Positions 1-9,037 are shown, numbered from the stretch's first letter. The stretch is 64,000 bases of DNA from Mailhella massiliensis (GCF_900155525.1 NZ_LT706952.1:630406-694405); one strand, 5' to 3'. Notes: generated from the letters alone by a model not told the origin. Made by a program: numbers and translations.

Positions 1-1230
1 GACCAGTATGTTCATGGGGACTGAAGGAATGACATACTTTTCCGACAACTGCGACACCAGTTTATCCATGAGATACGGAATATCATCCTTTCTGTCCCGA
101 AGCGGCGGAATCTTCAGCACATAGCCCGAAAGCCGGTAGAACAAGTCCGTACGGAAGGACCCTTCCCTGATGGCACTGTCAATATCAATGTTGGTCGCCG
201 CAATGAAGCGCACGTCGACCTTCTGTGAGACGCTCTCCCCCACACGTTCAAAGGTCGATTCCTCCAGAACCTGCAGCAGCTTGCTCTGCATGTCCTTGCT
301 CAGATCGCCTATCTCGTCCAGAAACAGCGTGCCCTTCTGGGCCATTTCCAGGCGCCCTATGCGTTTTTCCTCTGCCCCGGTAAAAGCCCCCTTGCAATGT
401 CCGAAAAGCTCGCTCTCAAACAGCGTGGACGAGAGCGAAGGACAGTTCACTTTGATAAATGCGTTGTTATGTCGCGGACTTCTCAAATGAATTTCCCGGG
501 CGAGCATGGATTTGCCGGTTCCGCTCTCACCGATGATCAGCACGGGAATATCAAATTTTGATATGGATACAACCTGTTTCCTGAAAGTTTGCATGGAGGA
601 GTTATAATATAAAAAATTGCCTTTCAGGTCATTGCTCTTCAGGTCACTTTCGGAACAGGAAACCTTTGCTGGCGGCTCTCCATGTTCCTGAAGCACGAAC
701 GGCGTGGAAGAAAACTGGGGGGAAAGAATCACTCCCAGGCAGATGGATATGGCGGGGGAAATTTCCGTTAAAAAATTGGTAATAGCATAAAGATCAACAG
801 GTTGCTTGAAGAACGAACAGTGCAGCGTCGCAAAGATCCTGTCATTGAGCATCAGCGGAAAGGCCATGGTCGTCGTCAGCCCGGCTTCCACCAGAGGGTG
901 CTGAATGATATCGGGAAACGCTCCCGGCAGATCGGTAATGACCACAGGCTTGCGTTCCTCGATCACCTTTCCCGCAACGGTCTGCATAGGATCTGCAGGA
1001 CGTATGGTCGACAGCGACTTGATGACCACCCCCTCAACGGAGGTAAAATAGGAAAGCATTCTGCATTCGGAATCATACAAATTGATAGCCATTCTATCAA
1101 ATTCAAAAACCGACAACAACTCATTATAAAGCGTTTTGCAAAAGTTTGTACGAGAAACGCTTGTAGTTAAACTATGAAGTAAATTTTTTATGACATACTC
1201 TGATTTCTGGTGAAAGTTTTTAGTCTGCAT
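1..1230 (-). CDS. Sigma-54-dependent transcriptional activator, GAF + AAA+ (3' part cut by window edge)
   Basis: The reading frame is open from an ATG at 1230 (preceded on the minus strand by a GGGGG stretch) to base 1, giving the first 410 residues. Residues ~1-190 form a GAF-like sensory region. An AAA+ sigma-54 interaction domain follows, with Walker A GESGTGKS, the sigma-54 contact loop GAFTGA (in ELFGHCKGAFTGAEE), Walker B GTLFLDEIGDL and the sensor stretch RFIAATN. The Fis-type HTH expected at the C-terminus lies outside the window. There is no receiver domain, so it probably senses a ligand directly through the GAF region. It lies just downstream of the sulfolactate/DHPS operon, whose promoter at 11362-11377 is sigma-54 type, so it is the natural candidate activator (inference). 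Family assignment is secure; the target is not. Confidence 0.92.
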   Translation of the reverse strand, partial: MQTKNFHQKSEYVIKNLLHSLTTSVSRTNFCKTLYNELLSVFEFDRMAINLYDSECRMLSYFTSVEGVVIKSLSTIRPADPMQTVAGKVIEERKPVVITDLPGAFPDIIQHPLVEAGLTTTMAFPLMLNDRIFATLHCSFFKQPVDLYAITNFLTEISPAISICLGVILSPQFSSTPFVLQEHGEPPAKVSCSESDLKSNDLKGNFLYYNSSMQTFRKQVVSISKFDIPVLIIGESGTGKSMLAREIHLRSPRHNNAFIKVNCPSLSSTLFESELFGHCKGAFTGAEEKRIGRLEMAQKGTLFLDEIGDLSKDMQSKLLQVLEESTFERVGESVSQKVDVRFIAATNIDIDSAIREGSFRTDLFYRLSGYVLKIPPLRDRKDDIPYLMDKLVSQLSEKYVIPSVPMNILV

Positions 1231-1263
1231 AAAAATAGACCCCCAATACATAATATTGAATTC

Positions 1264-1293
1264 TTTATAATTCACTATTATCTATTGAATCAA
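1264..1293 (-). promoter_or_regulatory. Possible sigma-70 promoter of the sigma-54 activator gene
   Basis: On the minus strand TTGATT (1288-1293) and TATAAA (1264-1269) are separated by 18 bases, ending about 35 bases before the ATG at 1230. The surrounding DNA is very AT-rich, so chance matches are likely. Confidence 0.3.
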
Positions 1294-1850
1294 ACTTAAA
1301 AACGAGAAACTAATAGGAAAATGCTTTTAGAAAAATTGACGAAACAAATATATTATAACAAATACAACAATTCTATGGGACTGTTATGAAATTTCACACT
1401 TCCCCATACACGGAAGAAGCCTTTCTTCATATCTGAGGAAAGGCAACGTCGATTCAGGAACAGAAATTTTCCACCTTATTTTGTAAGGATAAACAGTCTA
1501 AACAACATTGTATGGCCTCTTATAATTAAAATTTCCACTGAAAGCAATAATATTCATAAAACCGTTGCAAAATTAGCTAAAAATCACATATATCCGATTT
1601 CACTTCATTCATTTTTAATACCAAAGATCCATATTAAACAATATCAATTTGGAATAATATTATAAACACACATAAATAATTTTATAAAAATTAATTCAAT
1701 TACAGTAATTGATGCTTTATTTCAATATTGAACCATACAACAGGAAAGTTACTGAACTATACAGATTAAAAAATAAAATTTCATTTACAGGAATAAATCA
1801 ATATTAATACGACATGCCGAGGCATGCTCTCTTATGTATCATAAACATGA
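1294..1850. other. AT-rich intergenic stretch without a recognisable gene
   Basis: About 550 bases of clearly AT-rich DNA between the activator gene and the terminator of the suyAB operon. No open frame with a convincing ribosome binding site and no tRNA or other RNA fold was recognised. The composition contrasts with the GC-rich genes on both sides. An unannotated small RNA or extra regulatory sites cannot be excluded. Confidence 0.6.
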
Positions 1851-1854
1851 AGGC

Positions 1855-1899
1855 ATAAAAAATCCGACGGCGGAACTTTCCGCAAGGAAAGTTCCGCCG
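1855..1899 (-). terminator. Rho-independent terminator of the DHPS/sulfolactate operon
   Basis: A 14-bp perfect stem (1868-1881 with 1886-1899) and a GCAA loop are followed on the minus strand by a run of six T. It lies about 40 bases after the suyB stop codon. Confidence 0.85.
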
Positions 1900-1937
1900 C
1901 TCCTCATCTGAAAAAGTGAAGAATACCAAAAGAAGCG

Positions 1938-3107
1938 CTATGCGCTGCGATACAGCTTGGTCATGACAAGTTCACGATGGCCGAGGGCTTCCGCGCAGGT
2001 GAAGCGACCGTTGGCGGTACGCACCATCATTTCCAGCAGCAGATCGCCGGCCTGGTCGAGGTTCATTTCCCTTCTCATGATCGGATTCACGTTCACGTCG
2101 ATGTGTTCACTCATGGTGCGCACAGTACGCGGGTTGGCGGAAATCTTGATCACGGGCACGATGGGGTTGCCGATGACGTTGCCCTGCCCCGTGGGGAAGA
2201 AGTGAACGACGGCACCGGCGGCGGCGACCAGCGTGACCATTTCGGCGGCGGCGGAAGAGGAGTTCATGAACCACAGACCGGGATGCGTCGGAGCCTCGGC
2301 ATAATCAAGGCAGCCGTCAACCATGCACTTCTTGCCGATCTTCTGGATATTGCCCAGAGCCTTTTCCTCGATGGTGGTCAGGCCGCCGAGGATATTGCCC
2401 TTGGTGGGCTGGGAATCGGACAGGTCGTTGGTCTTGTTGGCAATGATGAAATCATTGTATTCCGTCCACATGTCCATGAACTGCTTGGCGATCTCGGGAG
2501 TGCGGCAGCGCTGGGCGACGAGGTGTTCACCGCCGGTGATTTCGGAGGTTTCACCGAAGAACAGCGTGTTGCCGTTTTCATACAGCTTGTCGAAGGCGTT
2601 GCCCACGGTGGGGTTGGCCGCGATGCCGGAGGTGGTGTCGGATTCGCCGCACTTGCAGGAAACCCACAGTTCATCGATGGAGCATTCCACTCTCTGCTGT
2701 TCCGTGGCGTACTGCACCAGTTCCCGGGCCTTGCGGGAGGCTTCGCAGATGGTGTTGTGGTCGCCATGCTGTTCGATGGCGAAACCATACACCGGCTTGC
2801 CCGTCTTGGCGATGCCGTCGGTAATGACCTTGGTCCATTCAGGTTCGATACCGATGACGATGACGCCGGCAACGTTGGGGTTGCAGCCAAGACCTATGAG
2901 GGTGCGGAAATGCAGTTCAAGGTCGGCGCCGAACTGGAGACGTCCGTAATGATGAGGCAGTGCCATGGTTCCCTTGACCGCAGCTTCCACCGCCAGACAG
3001 GCGGCATTGGAAAGATCATCGAGGGGCAGGATGATGACATGGCTGCGGACACCGACTCGGCCGTTTTCACGGCGATACGCCATAACTTTCGTATTCTTGA
3101 GATCCAT
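1938..3107 (-). CDS. suyB: (2R)-sulfolactate sulfo-lyase, large (beta) subunit SuyB
   Basis: A 389-aa protein of the UxaA/altronate-dehydratase C-terminal family. It shows the family's conserved stretches [24 protein letters not shown] and [12 protein letters not shown], and the usual SuyB length (~390 aa). With SuyA it forms the cytoplasmic lyase that splits (R)-3-sulfolactate into pyruvate and sulfite. The gene starts three bases after suyA stops, so the two are translationally coupled. It is the last gene of an operon that also encodes HpsN (which makes sulfolactate) and a sulfonate-type ABC importer. The alternative reading as altronate/galactarate dehydratase is less likely, because the small subunit is a separate SuyA-like protein and no uronate genes are nearby. 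The sulfite made would feed dissimilatory sulfite reduction (inference). Confidence 0.88.
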   Translation of the reverse strand: MDLKNTKVMAYRRENGRVGVRSHVIILPLDDLSNAACLAVEAAVKGTMALPHHYGRLQFGADLELHFRTLIGLGCNPNVAGVIVIGIEPEWTKVITDGIAKTGKPVYGFAIEQHGDHNTICEASRKARELVQYATEQQRVECSIDELWVSCKCGESDTTSGIAANPTVGNAFDKLYENGNTLFFGETSEITGGEHLVAQRCRTPEIAKQFMDMWTEYNDFIIANKTNDLSDSQPTKGNILGGLTTIEEKALGNIQKIGKKCMVDGCLDYAEAPTHPGLWFMNSSSAAAEMVTLVAAAGAVVHFFPTGQGNVIGNPIVPVIKISANPRTVRTMSEHIDVNVNPIMRREMNLDQAGDLLLEMMVRTANGRFTCAEALGHRELVMTKLYRSA

Positions 3108-3110
3108 GAT

Positions 3111-3395
3111 TTACCACCTTTTGGTCTTGACGTTGTGGACATGCAGATGTTCGCCCTTCTTGATGGGAGCGACGACCTTGCCGATATCCACGCCATATTT
3201 GATAACAGTATCACCCACGTTCAGGTCTTTGAGGGCCACCTTATGTCCGATGGGAATGTCGTCGAGTACGACGAATTTGATAAGGTAGTCTTCCTTCATG
3301 ACCCAGCCTTCCAGTTCCTGACCGGCCTTGACCCCCTCTACCGTGATGACGCCAACACTGTCGCCATCCTGATGGACCAAAAACTGTACGGACAT
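3111..3395 (-). CDS. suyA: (2R)-sulfolactate sulfo-lyase, small (alpha) subunit SuyA
   Basis: A 94-aa protein with a single SAF/UxaA N-terminal-type domain. It begins MSVQFLVHQDGDSVGVITV, a start typical of SuyA proteins, and contains GHKVALKDLNVGDTVIKYG, resembling the substrate-binding loop of altronate-dehydratase small domains. The start ATG at 3395 has a strong AAGGAGG site. It is followed immediately by suyB. A large AT-only inverted repeat lies just upstream (3430-3475), between this gene and the ABC transporter ATPase gene. It acts in the cytoplasm as half of sulfolactate sulfo-lyase, releasing sulfite. Confidence 0.88.
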   Translation of the reverse strand: MSVQFLVHQDGDSVGVITVEGVKAGQELEGWVMKEDYLIKFVVLDDIPIGHKVALKDLNVGDTVIKYGVDIGKVVAPIKKGEHLHVHNVKTKRW

Positions 3396-3429
3396 CGTGT
3401 GCCTCCTTTTCGATATTACTGTTATTCAG

Positions 3430-3475
3430 TTTATTTTATATTTTATATCTGATGAGACATAAAATATAAAATAAA
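3430..3475. repeat. Perfect 17-bp AT-only inverted repeat upstream of suyA
   Basis: The arms 3430-3446 and 3459-3475 are exact reverse complements made only of A and T, around a 12-base loop. It sits between the transporter ATPase gene and suyA. It could be a processing or attenuation hairpin, a weak bidirectional terminator or a protein-binding site. Confidence 0.8.
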
Positions 3476-3477
3476 TT

Positions 3478-4251
3478 TTACCACCATTTGATACGTTCCG
3501 TCACATAATCACGAATCTTGACGAATTCGGGGTCGTCATAACGCCGCGGCCTCGGCAGATCCACAATGACTTCTTCTCTTATGGTACAGGGCTTTGGAGA
3601 AAGAATAAGAATACGTTCTGCCAGGTACACAGCCTCCTCGATATTATGAGTAATGAACGCTACCGTGCTTCCAAGCTCTTTCCAGATTCGCATAAGCTCA
3701 TCTTCAAGATAGTAGCGCAACTTGACATCAAGCTGACCATACGGTTCGTCCATGAGAAGAAGGTCAGGATTGATGGCGAAATTACGGGCAATGACCACTC
3801 GCTGTTCCATACTGGCCGAAAGCTGCTGCGGATAATACGTTCTGTATTTCCGAAGGCCCACGATATCCAGCATCCGTTCCACTCGCTTTTCGATTTCATC
3901 TTCCGGGAGACGCTTGATGCGGAGCCCGAAACGGATGTTGTCCTCGACGGTCAGCCAGGGAATGGCCGAAACTTCCTGGAAGACGAAGGCAATGTTATGC
4001 GTTCTGGGGTCGGCGGGCACGCCGTCCACGAGAATGGAACCTTCCGTGATGGGGATGAAGCGGGAAAGGCAGTTGAGAAACGTCGTCTTACCGCAGCCGG
4101 TAGGGCCGACAATGCACAGCATCTCTCCCTTGTAGATGTTGAAATTGATGTCGTTGAGCACCAGCAGATCGCCATAGCATTTGGTAAGGTTCTTTACCGA
4201 TACCTTGACTTCCCTGGATTCTGAGTATTCTTTTATGTTACCGACGTGCAT
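3478..4251 (-). CDS. ABC transporter ATPase, nitrate/sulfonate/taurine type (second NBD)
   Basis: A 257-aa nucleotide-binding subunit: Walker A GPTGCGKTT (residues ~50-58), Q-loop in AFVFQEVSAIPWLT, Walker B LLLMDEPYGQLD, and a switch His in FITHNIEEAVYLAERI. The ABC signature is degenerate, LSASMEQR where LSGGxxQR is usual, which may mean an asymmetric ATPase pair with the other NBD at 4357-5151. The start at 4251 has AGGAG seven bases upstream. It belongs to the five-gene importer inside the hpsN-suyAB operon, so its likely job is energising uptake of DHPS, sulfolactate or a related C3 sulfonate across the inner membrane (inference). Confidence 0.88.
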   Translation of the reverse strand: MHVGNIKEYSESREVKVSVKNLTKCYGDLLVLNDINFNIYKGEMLCIVGPTGCGKTTFLNCLSRFIPITEGSILVDGVPADPRTHNIAFVFQEVSAIPWLTVEDNIRFGLRIKRLPEDEIEKRVERMLDIVGLRKYRTYYPQQLSASMEQRVVIARNFAINPDLLLMDEPYGQLDVKLRYYLEDELMRIWKELGSTVAFITHNIEEAVYLAERILILSPKPCTIREEVIVDLPRPRRYDDPEFVKIRDYVTERIKWW

Positions 4252-4356
4252 GACGGGCTCCTGAATCTGGTGAGCTGGTAATGATAAGAAAAACGGTCTT
4301 GAAAAAACGCCATCTACAGGGAGCGTTTCCCTGCACCGGAGCGTAAGGCTGAACTT

Positions 4357-5151
4357 TTACAGAACCAGCTCAGTATCGTCAGACACCTTTTTACGCAGAG
4401 CAAGGAAGGCCGGATCCGTATAGTTGCGCGGTGCGGGAATATCTATGGGATACTCCGTTTTCACTCTGCCGGGCAAAGCCGACATGACGACTACGCGGTC
4501 GCCAAGATAAATGGCTTCCTCGATGTTGTTGGTCACAAACAGAACCGTGCGGCGTTCCTTTTCCCAGATGGCTCTGAGTTCCTGTTCCATGGCGTAACGG
4601 GTCTGCGCGTCCAGAGCGCCGAAGGGCTCGTCCATGAGCAGGATATCAGGGTCGTTGGCATAGGCGCGCGCGATGCTCACGCGCTGCTTCATGCCGCCGG
4701 AAAGCTGTGCGGGGTACGCCTTTTCAAAGCCTTCCAGCCCCACCATCTTGATGTAGTAGTGGGCCTTGCTCAGGCGTTCCTTGAGCGGAACGCCGCGCAC
4801 GGCCAGCCCGAAGGCCACGTTGTGTTCCACAGTCTTCCAGGGGAACAGGGCGTAGCGCTGGAACACCATGCCGCGATCCGGGCCGGGGCCGGTGATGGGC
4901 TTGCCGTCGATGCGGGTTTCCCCGGCGTTCGGTTCAATGAGGCCGGCTATGCAGTTGAGCAGTACGGTCTTGCCGCTCTGGCCGGGGCCGAGAATGACCA
5001 GAAACTCATTCTCGTACACCTTCAGGGAAACCCTATCCAGCACATGCAGCAGCTGATTCTGCCCGGGAACATGAAAGGCCTTGGAGATGTTGTCGCATTC
5101 GATCTTTACCCGGGCCTGTCTGCCGTCGTGGGTCTGATTTTCATTTGCCAT
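4357..5151 (-). CDS. ABC transporter ATPase, nitrate/sulfonate/taurine type (first NBD)
   Basis: A 264-aa ATPase. The frame could open at 5226, but the ATG at 5151 has AGGAGG nine bases upstream and follows the permease stop, so it is preferred. Walker A is GPGQSGKT (slightly unusual; commonly GxSGSGKT), the Q-loop lies in MVFQRYALFPWKT, the signature is LSGGMKQR, Walker B is ILLMDEPFGALD, and the NNIEEA region carries Asn where the switch His is usual. Its partner at 3478-4251 has the opposite pattern: degenerate signature and normal His. The two together are consistent with a heterodimeric ABC motor with one intact composite site. It is in the operon for C3-sulfonate breakdown. Confidence 0.88.
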   Translation of the reverse strand: MANENQTHDGRQARVKIECDNISKAFHVPGQNQLLHVLDRVSLKVYENEFLVILGPGQSGKTVLLNCIAGLIEPNAGETRIDGKPITGPGPDRGMVFQRYALFPWKTVEHNVAFGLAVRGVPLKERLSKAHYYIKMVGLEGFEKAYPAQLSGGMKQRVSIARAYANDPDILLMDEPFGALDAQTRYAMEQELRAIWEKERRTVLFVTNNIEEAIYLGDRVVVMSALPGRVKTEYPIDIPAPRNYTDPAFLALRKKVSDDTELVL

Positions 5152-5164
5152 ACGCTGCATCCTC

Positions 5165-5941
5165 CTACACCAGTTCTCTGCGCCAGGGGCAGAGCAGCCT
5201 TTCCACCCAGCGCAAGGCCGCGGCAAGCAGAGAGCCGACGATGCCGATGATTGCCATTCCCACGAGAATCATGGCGGGCTTGTTCAGGTCCATGCCCTGA
5301 ATGATGATGAAGCCCACGCCCTGACGCGCCCCGACCATTTCCGCAGCCAGCACGCACATCCACGCCATGGAAAGCGCATTCTGCACACCGGCGAAAATGG
5401 AAGGCATGCATGCGGGAACGGCAACATTGAAGAACTGCTGGGAACGCGAGGCGCCGAAGGACTTGGCGGCGTCGATCAGCAGCGGATCAACATAGCGCAT
5501 GCCGGTATAGGCGTTGAGGATCATGATGACGAAGGCGCCCACAAAGCAGATGAAGATCTTGGAACCTTCGGCCACACCCAGCCAGAGGATGGCGATGGGA
5601 ATCCACGCGATGGGCGGAATGGGACGCAGCACTTCAAAGATGGGGGAAATGATCTTTTCAAAGATGCGGCTCCAGCCCATGTACAGACCGAGGGGAAGCC
5701 CCAGAATGATGGCCAGGAAGAAGGCGATGAGCACGCGGCTCAGGCTCCAGCCGATATGGCCGATGAGGCTCGTTCCGCTGATGTTGGCATGGAACAGACG
5801 CACGGCTTCCTTGACCACCGCCAGGGGAGAGGGAAGAAATTCCGCGCTCACATTGAGGGAGACAAGTTCCCACAGAAGAATAAAGATGCAGATGGACGCC
5901 ACAGGCGCGACAACGGCCATTTTGCGCTTGGAAAGAGTCAT
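5165..5941 (-). CDS. ABC transporter permease, SsuC/TauC-like (second TMD)
   Basis: A 258-aa inner-membrane protein. The frame extends upstream to 6133, but the ATG at 5941 (overlapping the stop of the preceding permease as ATGA) fits the family length and gives a proper N-terminus, MTLSKRKMAVVAP. Six hydrophobic segments are visible. The EAA-type cytoplasmic loop is DAAKSFGASRSQQFFNVAVPACMPSI (split here only for reading). It resembles the permease at 5938-6789, including a shared IPPIAWIPIAILWLG stretch, so the two are probably a heterodimeric membrane channel arisen by duplication. Confidence 0.88.
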   Translation of the reverse strand: MTLSKRKMAVVAPVASICIFILLWELVSLNVSAEFLPSPLAVVKEAVRLFHANISGTSLIGHIGWSLSRVLIAFFLAIILGLPLGLYMGWSRIFEKIISPIFEVLRPIPPIAWIPIAILWLGVAEGSKIFICFVGAFVIMILNAYTGMRYVDPLLIDAAKSFGASRSQQFFNVAVPACMPSIFAGVQNALSMAWMCVLAAEMVGARQGVGFIIIQGMDLNKPAMILVGMAIIGIVGSLLAAALRWVERLLCPWRRELV

Positions 5942-6789
5942 GTGAGCCTCCTGGAGGAAGCGAAGCGGGCTTCGATTCTGGTCAGTATCCAGGACATGAG
6001 CGCGCCGAGGAAACCAATGGTGAGCATACCCACGATGATGATGTCGGGTCGGGCCAGTCTTCGTCCGAGCTGAATCATGTAGCCAAGACCCATGGAGGCC
6101 GCCAGCAGCTCCGCCGCCACCAGCGTCGTCCACGCCGCATTAAGGGAAAGCTTCATACCCGTGAAAATCATGGGAACGGCCGACGGAATGCCTATTTTTA
6201 TGAATGTTTCCCAGTTGGAGGCTCCGTATATTTTCGCCACGCGGATAAGCACGGGATTCGTAAGACGGATCCCCGTATACGCGTTGATGACACAGGGGAC
6301 GAAAGCCGCAAGGAAGATAATGAAGGCCTTGGCCGTGGTGCCGATGCCCAGCCACAGGATGGCGATGGGAATCCAGGCAATGGGAGGGATGGGACGTATG
6401 GCGTCAAACAGGGGGCGTACGGCCATGTTCACCCCGGGATACCACCCCATGAACAGCCCGAGCGGCACACCTATGATGACGGCGACGACAAAGCCGACAA
6501 GGGCAAGACTCAGACTGGCGGCGGCATGCTGATACAGAAGCGCACCGTCAGGATTGGGATTGGAGAACTTGTCGATGAAAAGCGCAACGACCTGGGAAGG
6601 GGGAACAAGCTGATAGGGACCGATGATTTCAAAACGGCAGATCAGTTCCCAAGCGAGAATGAACATCACGAAGCTAACGACGGAAATCCAGTTTTCTCTC
6701 GCGGCCGAGATAAAATAGTTAGCCTTTTCAATTTCCAGATTCAGCGCTTGGGTAGGGGCATTTTTACTGCGGTCTGAAGATTCCTGCAT
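5938..6789 (-). CDS. ABC transporter permease, SsuC/TauC-like (first TMD)
   Basis: A 283-aa permease of the nitrate/sulfonate/taurine importer family, with about six membrane segments. The conserved stretch RPIPPIAWIPIAILWLGIG lies near the middle, followed by the EAA-like loop RVAKIYGASNWETFIKIGIP. It has a longer hydrophilic N-terminus (about 40 residues) than its sister permease. The start at 6789 has TAAGGAG upstream. It directly follows the binding-protein gene and overlaps the next permease by four bases. Likely role: one half of the membrane channel for a sulfonate, probably DHPS or sulfolactate (inference from operon). Confidence 0.9.
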   Translation of the reverse strand: MQESSDRSKNAPTQALNLEIEKANYFISAARENWISVVSFVMFILAWELICRFEIIGPYQLVPPSQVVALFIDKFSNPNPDGALLYQHAAASLSLALVGFVVAVIIGVPLGLFMGWYPGVNMAVRPLFDAIRPIPPIAWIPIAILWLGIGTTAKAFIIFLAAFVPCVINAYTGIRLTNPVLIRVAKIYGASNWETFIKIGIPSAVPMIFTGMKLSLNAAWTTLVAAELLAASMGLGYMIQLGRRLARPDIIIVGMLTIGFLGALMSWILTRIEARFASSRRLT

Positions 6790-6864
6790 AAAAAAGACTC
6801 CTTACCTTGTCGGTAACGGGGACGTCGGGGCAGCGTGCGCTGCCCCGGCAGCTTTTTCGACCTC

Positions 6865-7944
6865 TTACTTTGCCGCGGCGGCTGCTCGCTTTTCCGCCAG
6901 CTTCTTCATGAACGAGGAATCGATGTTGAAGTTCGCATTGACGTAGGCATCGTATTCCTTCTGGCTGATACGTCCCTGTTCAAGCATGAAGTCAGCCACC
7001 CCGCGCAGCCAGGTGGGCAGCTTGTTCGGGTCTTCCAGTGCGGCGATCTGTTCGCTCACATTGAACAGATCACGATACTTGAATTCCTTCTCCACCATAT
7101 CGCGGCTCAGTTCGAGGCCGCAGTAGTCATTGAAGTAGGACAGCAGAGGATCAACGCTTCCGGCAGGATTGTCGCGCATCATCTCAACACCGCGCATATA
7201 GACGTCGAGCCATTCCACCACGAGGTCGGGATGTTCTTCCGCAAATTCCTTGCGCACGCCGATGCCACCGGCAATGACGGCGTTGGCGGCCGTACCGGAA
7301 GACACCTTCTTCCAGCCTCTGGCTTCGGCCATGTAACTCTGGGGAGCCCACAGCATGATGATGTCGCCTTCACCGGCGTTGAACGCAGTCATGGCCTGGC
7401 CGAGTTCCATGTGAACGATGTTCACATCCTTGTCCGACAGGCCCAGAGCCTGGAGCGTGGCGGAAAGCGCATAGTGAGCCGTCGTCACCGTGGGGCCGAG
7501 AATCTTCTTGCCCTTCCAGTCGTCAGCGGTGCCGTAGATGTTGGGATACTGAGGGTTGGCGCCCTTGGTCTTCAGCAGCGGGGAATCAGGACGAACCCAC
7601 AGGTCGTTGGTTTCGGATTCGACATTGGAGATGCCGATGAGCTTGTAGCCGTAGCGCATGCTGGCCATCATCGTGGGCACGGTACCCATGGCGCCGCAGT
7701 CCCACTGTGCAGCCGCCAGAGCCTCGGTCTGTCCGCCGCCGGAGGGGAAGAACAGAAATTCGCTGGAGAAGGGAGCATCCTTCAGCCAGCCGGCCTGCTC
7801 GGCGTACCAGAGTTCCATACCGTGCAGGCAGGGCTGCGCGCTCGTGCGTACAACGGGTTTGGCTTCGGCAGTGGCAAAAGACGAGAGCAGCAGCGCGCCG
7901 CCGATGCAGACGGCAGTCAGACAGGCAAACAAACGTTTCTTCAT
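6865..7944 (-). CDS. Periplasmic substrate-binding protein of sulfonate-type ABC importer
   Basis: A 359-aa protein with a Sec signal peptide (MKKRLFACLTAVCIGGALLL, likely cleaved after ...TAEA). The mature part fits the SsuA/TauA/NMT1 class, with a recognisable QAGWLKDAPFSSEFLFFPSG segment and GTVPTMMASMRYGYKLIGI. It captures the substrate in the periplasm and hands it to the two permeases encoded next. Placement between the DHPS/sulfolactate catabolic genes argues for a C3 sulfonate ligand. The paralogue family also binds taurine, alkanesulfonates, nitrate and thiamine precursors, so specificity is inferred only from context. Its Ala-rich C-terminus (EKRAAAAAK) is unremarkable. Confidence 0.88.
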   Translation of the reverse strand: MKKRLFACLTAVCIGGALLLSSFATAEAKPVVRTSAQPCLHGMELWYAEQAGWLKDAPFSSEFLFFPSGGGQTEALAAAQWDCGAMGTVPTMMASMRYGYKLIGISNVESETNDLWVRPDSPLLKTKGANPQYPNIYGTADDWKGKKILGPTVTTAHYALSATLQALGLSDKDVNIVHMELGQAMTAFNAGEGDIIMLWAPQSYMAEARGWKKVSSGTAANAVIAGGIGVRKEFAEEHPDLVVEWLDVYMRGVEMMRDNPAGSVDPLLSYFNDYCGLELSRDMVEKEFKYRDLFNVSEQIAALEDPNKLPTWLRGVADFMLEQGRISQKEYDAYVNANFNIDSSFMKKLAEKRAAAAAK

Positions 7945-8035
7945 CCTTGACTCCTTTGGCTATGGTCCTTTGACATATGATTGACCGAGTCTGTAAACCG
8001 TGCGGGACAATGCCTCATGCCCCGCACATGCCGCC

Positions 8036-9037
8036 TCACGGAAGCAGCACGATCTTTGCAGCGGAAATCCGCCCCGCAGCCAGTTCGCGGAAGGCCTGAG
8101 GGCCTTCATCGAGCGGACGACTCTCCACCCAGGAGAGATCTCCGAAAATGCCTTCATCCAGCGCGGCGACCGTGGCCTGAAGATCCGCAAACGTGTAGGT
8201 ATAGGTTCCGAGCACCACCATCTCCGAAAGCGTGATCTTGCGCATGTCCACTTTCGTTCCCCAGTCCTGCAGGCCGATATGCATCAGAACACCGCCGGGA
8301 CAGAGCGCATGTATGGCCATGTTCCGTGTCTGCTCGCGGCCCACGGCGTCCACCACATACTGATAGGCGCTTTCCGCAGGGGGCTGGGCCGCCGGATCGA
8401 TGACCTTGACACCGGTGTGTTCAGCGACGGCGGCCCGCCGCAGGGGATTGGACTCGGCAAGATGAACGTGACGCACCCCGTAGGATGCAAGAAGCAGAGC
8501 CATGAGCATGCCTATGGCGCCCCCGCCGATGACGAGCACCTTCTGCTCCTGCACGGGCCGGAGCATTCTGGGCATGGAAATGTTAAGCGCATGCACCACA
8601 GTGGCGGCCGGTTCGGCCAGAGCCCCCGTGACGAAGGACATCCGCTCAGGCAGTACAATGATGGATGATGCGGGAATGGACATGTATTCGGCATAGGCGC
8701 CGGGTCTGGTCATGCCCACCATGCCGCGGTTCACACACAGATTGTCGTGTCCGGTGCGGCAGTAGAAGCAGTGCCCGCAGGTGATGAGCGGGTCGGCGGT
8801 GACCTTCTGTCCTTCCGTGAAAAGCGGTGATTCGCTGTGACATATTTCACCGGCGATCTCATGTCCCATGACAAGGCCCGGCTTGCGACGCGGATCATGG
8901 CCGTGGTAGGCGTGCATGTCCGAACCGCATATGCCCGAAGCCCTGAGACGGATGATGACCTCCCCCGGAGCAGGCTGCGGATCCGGATAATCCTGAAGCT
9001 GGATTTCATCCGGAGCTGTATAGACAAGAGCTTTCAT
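8036..9037 (-). CDS. Zinc-dependent alcohol dehydrogenase (MDR), candidate DHPS 2-dehydrogenase
   Basis: A 333-aa medium-chain dehydrogenase. The frame opens at 9160, but the ATG at 9037 with GGAAGGAGTG upstream gives the canonical N-terminus MKALVYTAPDEI. Catalytic-zinc ligands are visible in SGICGSDMHAYHGHD and GHEIAGE; the structural-zinc cysteines are in CGHCFYCRTGHDNLC; the nucleotide-binding motif is VIGGGAIGM. In known DHPS degraders two 2-dehydrogenases interconvert the DHPS enantiomers through the ketone so that HpsN can use both. This gene and the adjacent SDR are the natural candidates here (inference; sorbitol/threonine dehydrogenase-like activity is the alternative). Confidence 0.85.
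   Translation of the reverse strand: MKALVYTAPDEIQLQDYPDPQPAPGEVIIRLRASGICGSDMHAYHGHDPRRKPGLVMGHEIAGEICHSESPLFTEGQKVTADPLITCGHCFYCRTGHDNLCVNRGMVGMTRPGAYAEYMSIPASSIIVLPERMSFVTGALAEPAATVVHALNISMPRMLRPVQEQKVLVIGGGAIGMLMALLLASYGVRHVHLAESNPLRRAAVAEHTGVKVIDPAAQPPAESAYQYVVDAVGREQTRNMAIHALCPGGVLMHIGLQDWGTKVDMRKITLSEMVVLGTYTYTFADLQATVAALDEGIFGDLSWVESRPLDEGPQAFRELAAGRISAAKIVLLP

Noticed and set aside
1300-1850. Possible tRNA, small RNA or mobile-element remnant in the AT-rich gap
   Set aside because: No cloverleaf, direct repeats, terminal inverted repeats or transposase fragments could be found by eye.
1977-3452. A 491-codon plus-strand frame over suyAB
   Set aside because: Shadow of suyB and suyA, which have correct starts, coupling and family motifs on the other strand.
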